The notes under the pieces: generated by a model
Database searches by the model: none
What the model was told of the DNA's origin: nothing
The model's input: only the letters and a program-made list of their open reading frames with translations
Made by a program: the position numbers and the translations under genes
Shown: in pieces, positions 57,801 through 64,000 of the stretch
How positions within the stretch are numbered: the first letter of the stretch is position 1
Layout of the letters: each line of letters starts with the position of its first letter
Assembly: GCA_009760855.2 (NCBI GenBank)
Contig: WPIO01000021.1
Span: 434,001-498,000 of the forward strand
DNA: 64,000 bases
Source: Cristatella mucedo
Lineage: Eukaryota > Bryozoa > Phylactolaemata > Cristatellidae
Direction of reading: 5' to 3'

Positions 57801-60800
57801 ATCGCCATTTGAGCTCACAGCCAGAGTGGCAACTGGACCCAGCATTGCAGCTTGCACCGCCAGCATCGCATTCAGAACTCGCTCGAAGCTACTGGCCTGC
57901 CTATCCTTTCGAACCACCGGCTCGCTACTGGCAGCCACCCACAGATGGCAGTGGTGCGAGCCACGAGGAGCCATGGCCTTCGTATCGTCATCATCATCAT
58001 CAGCCGCAGCAGCAGCAGCAGCAGGCTGCACATGCTGTTTACGGCAGTCGCCATCACGCAGGTGACCTCTCTCGCTCGCAGTCACCCGCCAACCGCTTTG
58101 CAGAACGGCTGCATACCTCTTCTGCCTCACCGAGACACTCGTCACCGGAAGTAGTTGGCACTGCGGCACATTGGCCACCGGCACCATGGTCACTGAGCCA
58201 CAGTCATGATCGCCTTCGCGACGAAGCCGCCGCCGAGCAGCTTGACCCTCCCCCCGGCGGCGGAGCGTGCAGTGACTGTGTTGGCCGCAGCCCCTTTCGC
58301 CAGGCGTACACTGCCGCAGCACACGGGATTTGCAGCTGCGAATCGGCTGCGCCACGGCCACTTCCTCTGGAATGGACATGTGCTTGCGGTTGCACGCCGG
58401 CTTGCCAGCAGTGCGGCCCGTCGGCGACACCTACCTTCTACGAGGGTAGTCCACCTGAAGCAAGCTCCTCTCATGCTCCAGCACGTCAGGCTAATGGCAG
58501 GTCTTCGGCCGAACGCAGAGAAGCCTATAGGTGCGCAGAGCACTACGTGAACCTCGACAGCGCACGCACGGTCCCTGCCGGCGCTTGTTTCTACGCGACC
58601 GATGCGTCACCTGACCAGCAGCGGCAGCAGCAGTGGACAAGTGCGCACGCTTCCCCTCTCGCCACTTCGATGCTCGGCCCCCATGCTGCCCACCTGACTG
58701 CTGCTGCTGCTGCCACAGCAGCAGCAGAGCCCGTTGGGCATTCGACCGGCAGTCAGCCTGTTTGGCATCCAGATTACCCAGCGGCCACCGCTGCAGCTAC
58801 TGCACAGACAGTGCTCCCAGTGCAGCACAGGCAGTCCTCCTTCTCCTCCTCTGCGGTGCCGAGCATGCTAGCACAGCCGGCCACGACAGGCCGCAGCTGG
58901 CCGGAGGCCGGCGCGAGCCAGCAGGCACCTGTCGCATTCCTGCCCGCGGCGACCATGTGCTCGGAGCAGCAGCAGCAGCAGCAGCAGGGAGGAGCAAGCG
59001 GCTATGTAGTAATCTTGCCGCTCGTGCAAGGGCACTCAGTGAGCAAACAGCAGCAGCAGCAGCAGCAGCAGCAGCCGCTTGAGCAGCAGCAGCAGCTGCT
59101 GCAGCAGTTTGCAGCCGAGCACGTTGCTGCTGGCAATCAGCTTCAGCGCCAACAGATTGCATCACCAGCAGCAGCAGCAGCAGCAGCAGCCATGGCAGGA
59201 GCCCGGCGGCAAGGTCTGCTGCGATCGGCATCAGGCCGCAGGCCCATCTATTCACCAGAGCCGGCACTGCTGCTGAGAACGGCAGCCACCGGAAGAGGTC
59301 CAGCAGCGCACGAGAGCAGGTTAGTGTGGAGGTGCCACGAGAGTTACTCAGTTTATATCTCAAAGCAGCTAGCTGCGGCCAGCGTGTCCTGGCTCTAATC
59401 GGCTTCTGACGTGCACTTGTCCTTGGGCCTGAGCTAACCAACTATTCGCGGGCTTGCGCAGGCGTGCACGCACGCGCCCACTCTTGCGCACGCAAGGTAA
59501 TGCACGGACGCACGGGCGTGCACACGAAAAGCACCCCCACCGAGCACTCTGTGCACATGTGCCTGTGCGCCGTGTATGCTGGCGCGCAAGTCGCGTATCG
59601 AAGGCGTCGTTTCATCGTGCTTCCTCTGCAACATATGCAAAGTGCCTAGAAAGAGATTGAGTTCTTTGATGGCATTATGTAAATGTATAATGTATTGTCA
59701 TTATTATCATTCATAGCCTCTGGTGCCTGCTCTCAGTTTCAACTGGCAAGCAGGCAGTGCATGCCATTCTGGCAGTGCGTGTGTGGTGGCCTGGTCTGCC
59801 ACTCGGCATTCCTTCTGCCGTTTGGACAGTCCACTAGCAGGCTGGTGACAAACCGAATAGCCCGCCTTGGACGGTCATTTCTCATATGTATTGTAGATCA
59901 TTTGTTGTCAACCAGCACTAGCTGTGTAGTCCACTGAAATCATACAGCTTTTTTCTCACTCATAGTGTAGGTAAATATGTTTTTAGTTTTGAGACAAAAA
60001 TTACCTTTCTCGTGAGTTAGTGGGCAGCTATGCAAGAACTCTTGCCAGTCCTCGACAGGGGTAGGTACAAACTAGGCGATGTACCTGGCGTGCTCGAAGC
60101 ACACATGTTGTAGATTAATCAGCCCAGGTTAATCAATTTGTAAGGACAGTGCAGCCCCTTGCGATTTTTGATGAAATGCTAAATTCGCATCGATGCAAGA
60201 CGTGCATGTAGGGGCGGCATACGTGCAGCATAGCGTTTTACTGAGGCACTCTTGCATTTTCCTGGTGCAAGTGCTCGTAGAGTCCCTGGTGTGCAGTATA
60301 TGCAGTGCTCGTGAGTGTGCAGCACATGCATGCGCACACCCAGGAGCACCCACTAGCACCAGCTAGCAGCCTCTATCTGGGTTTATAGCTGCAAAATGAG
60401 GGCAATAAATAGGCAGACTCTGGTAGGAATGCCAGGCACACCTCAGCCCTTGCAGGACTGTGTGCTTATGGCCTGCCTTTAATCAGCGATTCTCTGCTTG
60501 CTTCAATTCTGAGTGTGCTGATGCCATGCATACTATGTAGAGGGACAAAGGGATGAGAGGAGAAAGAGAGAGAGAGAGAGAAAAGAAGAGATGTTTGACG
60601 ATGGGGCCGCCGGGCGGGAGAGTTAGTGCAGTCTGCTAGGGCTCGCATGCATGCATGCATCATCTGCTTGCTTGCTTCTTTCTCTGCTCCTCTGAGTGCT
60701 CTCTGAGTGCTCTCTTGCAACGAGCGCACTTGCTAAGAAAAGTCTGGCTGCTTGCGGCATAACAGACTGCACTGCTTGTATTTCTTGTAGGCAACTGGTA

Positions 60801-63396
60801 GCTCCCAGGAAATGGCGTAGCTACGACTGCGTGGCTGAGGCAAGTCGTCAAGTGACATGCATTCTCACAGTTGCCTCTCGTGCCCTTCATTGCCTTCTGT
60901 ATAGCCTGATAATTTTAAAACGGTCACCTGGGTCATAATACTCCTTTCGAATTCTTTCGGAAAGCGTTTTTACTTGCCTAATCACATTGAATTTATGTGG
61001 AAACTTCTAGAACCACTTAAAAAATTTCCATTTGCAGAACCTTCTAGATTTTGACGACCCTCATTGAACCTGTAAAAAAAGCTTCCTGGAAGCTTCTCTA
61101 CCTCCTCATCCACCCCTCCTCTTTTTGGGGGACTTTCTTTCGAAGTTGATGTAACTTCAACTGCCTTTTTAGCCGAACATAACTATTAACTAAAGGATCC
61201 TGTGTAAACCACCCTATGCAATTAATAATCAAGAAGTAACATTAAAAATAACATCCAACCGTAATCGACAGCCCGTGGACGACCATTAGCAACATATTTT
61301 GGTAGACACACTCGCCGTATCTATATAAATAGTGAGCATGTCAAAGACTAACCCTAAACAAGCCACGTATTGAATGACCATCAACTAAGGGGATGCATTG
61401 CAGCTATCGCGCAAATTGCATGCAACCATGCACACGAATAACGATTACTGAATCAGCAGTAGTGCATTAAGTAGCAAAAGCTTTATCAATAACAATGGCT
61501 TAGTCGCTTGATGATAGCAACGATGAATAGCTTCATGAAATGATACGATCGACCGATCCAGTGTGCTCTCGCACCACCAGCTGCTCAACATCAAATCGCC
61601 GTGTCGTCCCTTGCACTACATTGAAATCTTTTAGCAATTAAGCCTTCAGCTGGTATGCACCGAAAATTAAGTCCCTTCCAGCTGCTGTCACTACTTGCAA
61701 TGACATTGAATCGTTATAAGTATCAGCTAAAGACACATGTTTTGGTCAGCTTTCTCTTCGCCCCTTTTGAACTTTTTTTGGGTTCTGATTGGCATTGCGT
61801 GCTTTGTACCTTCGCGTGATGCATTTTATGCTGCCAACTAGACATCCTACTCACGGGGGAAGGGGGGAGTGAGTGTCTTCTTGTTTGCTTTGCATGCCTA
61901 TGCATGTCTATGCATTATTCCTTGCATGTCACTAGCCCTCGAATGTTGATTCTCTAGAAGCGAGTTTAAACTGCCTGGATAGAGAGGCTGGTTGTCTTAG
62001 GGTGCTATACAAATGCCCTATTATTGTAATTTGTATGAAGTACACAAATTAGATCAATACTGCACCACTAGAATAGTTTCCAGCGACGGCTCCGGTGCAC
62101 CATGGGCTGAGGCCCGTTTGAATAATCTATCCTATATCCTTTGAAGTTCAGAATCTTAATTGCAGCAAGAGCAGACACACAATTTTCATCTGCAATCAGG
62201 ATTATGACATTTTTAAGTTATTAGACCTTCAAAGCTCTCTAGGCAGTTAATAGCTCTTCTTAGGGGATGGTCGGGTCAGATTGAACTAGAAGGTTTTTCT
62301 CCGAGACCTGTTTTTATCCGAGTTGGCTGGATGTTTCACTGGGTAATTGATAGAAGCCACAACCAGTGATCCTGCCGTGCTTAAGTGGCACTTTTGGTAA
62401 AAGAGTAATTTAAAGAGGGCTCAAAAGAACTGTCGTTAGAGGTCGATGCCATGAATTCATGCCGTCGAATTAGGCCAAGTCAATTCGTTCTTAGTGTTTG
62501 CCGTGTCCACGTTATAGTAATGTGACATGCCGCGATAGTGCATGCACAAACACGACTGTCTTATTGACGTGTGGCGCTCACGAACGAACATTTTTTGAAG
62601 CATGCTTCATGCGAACAGTACCTCTTCAAGCACTGGGCACAACACCTCTCTACTCTTGAGAAGTCGCTGCCATCATCATACACCAGTGGAACTCTTTGTC
62701 TTAATTAGCTCGTTTGTTATTGTGGAAGCACCTCTATGAAATTTTAAAATTCATCGGGCTATAAACGCAGTGCGCAATGCCGTTAGCAAAGTGGCCAGCC
62801 ATCTCGCAGGCCGACTGCCCATCTGACTTTGGGTGGTACCTCGAAGCCAACGATGAGACGACGCACAGCCGTAATTCGACAGGTCTTGCAGCCGGTCCGA
62901 ACTCGGTACGTGGGTTTTAGCCCGAGGATAAAGTCCTCGCTCTTGGCCAACCAAGGCTTGGGTTTGAGTCCTTCAGTGGGCGATTCTTTGTTTGCCTACT
63001 GCAAACGGTGGAGGTAGCCGTTACGGCCCTTCTACCGCTACATAAATTAAGCTGTTAAATCGGCTAGCCTTGAACCTTTTTAGCCTCGAGTTTCTTGCAC
63101 TTGCACTGCTCCCTAGGTGACCTGCACACGGGACCTGGTGGGCAGCTGCTCGTCGGGCGTCAAGCGCTGCAAGTGGTATCATTCACGTTGAGCAATATGC
63201 GGCGTTCGGCTGCAGCACGCGCCCCCAACACCTGCCTGCCCGTGCCTTCCAGGTTGGCAGAGGTCACTCGTCGTCGCGGTTCGATCACGTGCTCACCGAC
63301 ACTCGCCTCGCTGCCAGCAAGGTCCTCAACCTGAGCTGTCAGCTGATGGCGTCGTTGGAAAAAGAGGTCTTGGTGACTAGTCCCGACAGAGGCTGA
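39730..63396 (+). CDS. AKNA: AKNA-like protein, ten-exon gene, about 2,590 residues predicted
   Basis: AKNA is a centrosomal/subdistal-appendage protein that organises microtubules. It was first described as an AT-hook transcription factor. Exons: 39730-40183, 41415-43642, 43970-44099, 45121-45260, 45663-45902, 51898-52692, 53861-53943, 54174-54611, 56236-59319 and 63216-63396. The coding sum is 7,773 bases, a multiple of three, and every intron phase matches. Matches to human AKNA come in order: LLTKY...IDQLRLGA coiled coil (about 899-918), second coiled coil (985-1064), AELAVPG (exon 8), KDLLGEVMRLKL (start of exon 9), a Ser-rich FLPLDELP motif, RVTFS, a C-x-C-x3-C-x2-C cluster, and a C-terminal helix. 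The rest is disordered Ser/Ala/Gln/Pro/Arg sequence. Intron 5 is the largest (6 kb) and is full of retroelements. Homology of the core is strong. The first exon, exon 7-8 junction and last exon start are the weakest parts. Confidence 0.8.
40184..41030. other. AKNA-like intron 1, first part
   Basis: No gene or repeat recognised before the (CT)n tract. Confidence 0.5.
41031..41345. repeat. Long (CT)n tract in intron 1 of the AKNA-like gene
   Basis: About 315 bases almost purely pyrimidine apart from regular G in CTGT units. It ends about 70 bases before the acceptor of exon 2. Long Ser/Leu and Arg/Glu frames here are translated repeat, not genes. Confidence 0.95.
41415..43642 (+). CDS. AKNA: AKNA-like exon 2: large low-complexity exon
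   Basis: The acceptor TTTCCTGCAG follows a 300-base (CT)n tract. The exon encodes about 743 residues rich in Ser, Ala, Pro, Gly and Gln, with a run of prolines near 41,830, alanine runs near 41,960, 42,190 and 42,430, and seven glutamines near 42,640. It ends with LDVLAELQQ at a GTGAGT donor. That end is the helix leading into the conserved coiled coil of the next exon. The open frame upstream of 41415 is only translated (CT)n repeat and is not counted as coding. Confidence 0.8.
43694..43846 (-). mobile_element. tRNA-derived SINE, family A, complete
   Basis: Clearest copy. The reverse complement starts TGGCCCAGTGATTAAGATGC, has GGTCGTGGGCTCGAGCCC as box B, then GTGAAGCGCCTGAATAGAGA, a CTTAGGGCGC block and (TTA)n. 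It sits 51 bases after the donor of exon 2, in antisense orientation. Confidence 0.9.
43970..44099 (+). CDS. AKNA: AKNA-like exon 3: diagnostic conserved coiled coil
   Basis: A CTTCCTGTTGTAG acceptor opens in phase 0 with SYAD, followed by LLTKYALAEVTIDQLRLGAR and LNVDGKP. Human AKNA reads LLTKYAEAENTIDQLRLGAK at the equivalent site, 17 of 20 identical. This is the clearest evidence for the gene's identity. The donor GTAGGT leaves phase 1. A reversed SINE ends only about 120 bases upstream of this exon. Confidence 0.93.
45121..45260 (+). CDS. AKNA: AKNA-like exon 4
   Basis: Joined in phase 1 to exon 3 it reads GGLNRAAPPVKISYQVADDG and so on to FQIRLAFKTKALGDE before GTATGT. In human AKNA the same place holds VNLFSDPPQPNHSIHTGMVP and then KVLSFTIPQP. 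Similarity is loose, but length, order and both splice phases fit. The acceptor (CTCTCCTTGCGAAG) is acceptable. Confidence 0.7.
45663..45902 (+). CDS. AKNA: AKNA-like exon 5: second coiled coil
   Basis: Eighty codons in phase 0-0, from a CTGTTACAG acceptor to GTAAGA. The protein starts IEKFSQEIADSKGRTVSAVP, continues AKYLRLRAALAELQQEYGAH and ends in a helix LQQMTKKLGTIDRELQKLM. Human AKNA has VESFERLIQAG, FQRLKAAHAALEEEYLKA and ELEAEIYRLGSCLEELKEHI. Heptad spacing is clear. Confidence 0.9.
46490..46825 (-). mobile_element. LTR fossil (Ty3/Gypsy-type), solo LTR-like
   Basis: Reversed copy of much of the LTR at 29,090-29,575, sharing a ggccagatggtggattcacc block and ccttaaggtca. No internal region adjoins it, so it looks like a solo or truncated LTR, partial and old. 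It lies in intron 5 of the AKNA-like gene. Confidence 0.7.
47230..49640 (-). mobile_element. Divergent L2-group LINE, split by a younger L2 3' end
   Basis: On the minus strand the N-terminal part reads YTNSPDIASKLKSGFRANHL then RALLLVLLDLSAAFGRFDHQ. After an interruption it goes on with GPLLFTIYTTSG and decayed downstream blocks to an AAT-type 3' end at 47,230. The interruption is the plus-strand L2 family 1 end at 48,568-48,958. Confidence 0.8.
48568..48958 (+). mobile_element. L2 family 1 3' end, nested insertion
   Basis: From NLKSFGDRAFSSYAPKA-type codons through the 3' region to aaatgtaaagcgcctagaga, the gcgctttatcg block and (ATT)n. It is inserted in opposite orientation into an older LINE. 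Confidence 0.85.
49680..50335 (+). mobile_element. L2 family 1 RT C-terminal part
   Basis: NLLVMGKSSVIQKLEKLTLK, the VMFQSDLSLDDHISS block, LEQNCAARLVCRKRRSCHIT and DLHWLPVKQRIDFKVLSLTF. It ends abruptly at KAWD against an AAT tract of a reversed copy. Confidence 0.85.
50336..51320 (-). mobile_element. L2 family 1, internally deleted copy
   Basis: Reversed tail and 3' region (50,336-50,700) joined directly to the region before RT and the first RT blocks (DHIPADLLLRCIDLLLPCIT, LSRSQVSCLPDDPCADLADC). The central RT is missing. Confidence 0.85.
51898..52692 (+). CDS. AKNA: AKNA-like exon 6: disordered region
   Basis: A 265-codon open exon between AACTGCAG and GTAAGG, phase 0-0. It is rich in Ser, Ala, Gly, Gln and Arg with no recognisable domain. 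Codon use (CAG, GGC, GCG-rich) matches the other large exons and differs from the flanking intron. Confidence 0.75.
53505..53580 (+). mobile_element. L2-type 3' tail fragment
   Basis: aaatgactagaaagagatca, ctgagggtgg and an ATT-like run in intron 6 of the AKNA-like gene. Confidence 0.6.
53861..53943 (+). CDS. AKNA: AKNA-like exon 7 (small)
   Basis: A TTTGGCATTTCAG acceptor opens a Gly/Ser/Ala-rich frame, ETAAMHAGPLSGAGSTGMSA then SSAAEEF, ending at a GTAGAC donor in phase 2. The frame hits a stop straight after, so splicing is required if it is coding. Confidence 0.5.
54174..54611 (+). CDS. AKNA: AKNA-like exon 8: AELAVPG motif
   Basis: The open frame contains RQAMRIAAAELAVPGESGR, corresponding to FSLERTLAAEMAVPGSEFEG of human AKNA, then LQEVATLLKGMMHTAAEA and an alanine run, ending at GTGAGC in phase 2. 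The start at 54174 keeps phase with exon 7 and has a CTGAC branch-like site upstream. An acceptor at 54324 or 54326 is an alternative. Confidence 0.65.
54816..54853. repeat. (CA)n microsatellite
   Basis: A 38-base CA run followed by a degenerate CA-rich stretch to 54,882, in intron 8. Confidence 0.95.
55319..55363. repeat. Perfect inverted repeat, 16-bp arms
   Basis: ATATAAGCTCACACTT (55,319-55,334) and its exact complement (55,348-55,363) around a 13-base loop, in intron 8 of the AKNA-like gene. Confidence 0.95.
55665..55850 (-). mobile_element. tRNA-derived SINE, family B
   Basis: The reverse complement has ctaggcaggcagttgctctt (box A), GTGTGTTCAAATCC (box B), and the family body gatcctttatcgccactgca, ggtgatagcc. 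Confidence 0.8.
56236..59319 (+). CDS. AKNA: AKNA-like exon 9: very large exon, helix, Cys cluster and polyQ
   Basis: It opens QELKDLLGEVMRLKLDVARS after a GTGTTGCAG acceptor; human AKNA has CELQEEVSRLRLRLEDSLHQ. Farther on come SGRRAASASDASSDSFLPLD (compare RARSSSVP...LPSLPLF), RRVTFSAADDW (compare RVTFRGQY), and WTCACGCTPACQQCG, matching a region with two CxxC-like pairs in human. Long Gln runs lie near 57,640, 58,010, 58,965 and 59,050, and an Ala run near 59,170. At 3,084 bases it is about 40% of the coding sequence. It ends at GTTAGT, phase 2. Confidence 0.85.
59630..59715 (+). mobile_element. L2-type 3' tail fragment
   Basis: gcaaagtgcctagaaagaga, ttgagttctttgatggc and an ATT-like end. 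Confidence 0.65.
62930..63075 (+). mobile_element. tRNA-derived SINE, family B
   Basis: GGGTTTGAGTCC box B followed by gggcgattctttgtttgcct and gtggaggtagccgttacggc. It ends at a cttaaatcggctag-type 3' end without the L2 tail. Confidence 0.75.
63216..63396 (+). CDS. AKNA: AKNA-like exon 10: C-terminal helix and stop
   Basis: The frame contains VGRGHSSSRFDHVLTDTRLA then ASKVLNLSCQLMASLEKEV and ends TSPDRG before TGA at 63394. Human AKNA ends HRHSIQLDLGDLEELNKALS, RAVQAAESVRSTTRQMRSS and so on, with the same position and helix pattern. An acceptor at 63214-63215 keeps phase with exon 9. An acceptor at 63251-63252 is a stronger site but is out of phase unless a further exon exists in the preceding 3.9 kb. 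Confidence 0.65.
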
Positions 63397-64000
63397 AGCA
63401 GGCTCACCCGCACCGCACTGTATAAGCTGAGTAATGGGCCGACTCGAGGCAGCGGCAGCAGCAGAATGCCGGTGCAGTGGAATGCCCCAGCCACCTTGCA
63501 CCACCTGCGTGGCAGGCGAGCTTGCGTGCCTGCTCTGGCGTGTGTCGGCGCCACCAGCACCATCCTTGCAATCGGTCGTGGTGTGCCTGCGGCATCGTGC
63601 CGGCGGCAGTGAGAGTGGGCGTGCGTGCTCACAGGCGCTCGGCTGCGGCACCTTCATGCTTGCTGAGCCGCACTTCGTGGCCACTTGCCATTTTTATGGC
63701 GTTCTTTCTAAGCGTTTTTTTGGTGTCCAGAGGCTCTCGGCGCATTCAGCTCTTTTGCCACCAAGCTCTGTTGCACTATGCCAAGTAGAATCGCCTCCGG
63801 TCTCCTTAGCTTGGGGCTTGTGCCCTCACGGATGAGCGCTGCCGCGATGGGCTATTTCTGGCATTAGCTGCAGGCATGTCGACTTTCAGAGCAGCACAGT
63901 GCACGCTTGCGGTGGTGGCAGTGGTGGCGGTGGTTGGGATGACAAGCAGCCGGTGCTACAGCTTCCTGCATGCCAAGGCGTGGCTCTGGCAAGGCGTGGC
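63397..64000. other. Region after the AKNA-like stop, likely 3' UTR
   Basis: GC-rich sequence with open frames on both strands but no recognised protein. No clear AATAAA seen before the window end. Confidence 0.35.

Larger units (their letters stand above)
59320..63215. other. AKNA-like intron 9
   Basis: Contains an L2-type tail (59,630-59,715), a GA tract (60,561-60,582), another tail (61,950-62,030) and a SINE-B (62,930-63,075). Nothing recognised between 60.6 and 61.9 kb or 62.1 and 62.9 kb. A small further exon cannot be excluded. Confidence 0.45.

Noticed and set aside
63117-63176. Extra AKNA-like exon reading DLHTGPGGQLLVGRQALQ after a CCCTAG acceptor
   Set aside because: The acceptor is good but the phase left by exon 9 would give an immediate stop, so it was not included.
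63160-63684. 174-residue minus-strand open frame
   Set aside because: It overlaps the plus-strand exon that matches the AKNA C-terminus, and its protein has no recognised similarity.

Overview
This is a eukaryotic, almost certainly metazoan, window. It holds two split genes with GT-AG introns, many non-LTR retrotransposon fragments, tRNA-derived SINEs, DNA-transposon remnants and long (CA)n and (CT)n microsatellites. I see no rRNA, canonical tRNA, CRISPR array or bacterial operon. The species cannot be named from the sequence. Both proteins are very divergent from the human ones I can recall, so an invertebrate is likely.

Left part (1-27.5 kb): a quiescin sulfhydryl oxidase (QSOX) gene on the minus strand. 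I could follow eleven coding exons, with compatible splice phases at every junction, from a signal peptide and WCGHC thioredoxin motif near 27.4 kb to the start of the Erv/ALR FAD domain near 1.9 kb. The remaining exons lie beyond the left edge. The introns are packed with L2-group LINE fragments, SINEs, a small TIR element and microsatellites.

Middle (27.5-39.7 kb): an intergenic stretch of fossils. It contains a Ty3/Gypsy-type LTR-element remnant with its LTR (28.6-29.6 kb), a LINE split by a SINE (29.6-31.2 kb), a decayed hAT transposase of ZMYM-like type on the minus strand (31.9-33.9 kb), a Tigger-like non-autonomous DNA transposon with TA target duplications (34.7-35.4 kb), and a partly unexplained stretch with two strong inverted repeats (36-39.7 kb).

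Right part (39.7-63.4 kb): a plus-strand gene recognised as a homologue of AKNA (microtubule organisation / AT-hook family). Ten exons chain in phase into a predicted protein of about 2,590 residues, against 1,439 in human. The diagnostic segment is the exon at 43,970-44,099 (LLTKYALAEVTIDQLRLGAR), nearly identical to the human AKNA coiled-coil. Several later segments match human AKNA in order: a second coiled coil, an AELAVPG motif, a KDLLGEVMRLKLDV helix, a cysteine cluster and a C-terminal helix. The extra length is low-complexity Ser/Ala/Gln/Pro sequence built largely from AGC/CAG/GCA triplets.

The two genes diverge from a 12 kb interval. The most coherent mobile-DNA story is a tRNA-derived SINE that carries the same 3' tail as the local L2-type LINE, which suggests a SINE/LINE partnership. 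Exon boundaries and protein matches were made by eye from remembered family sequences; no search was run.
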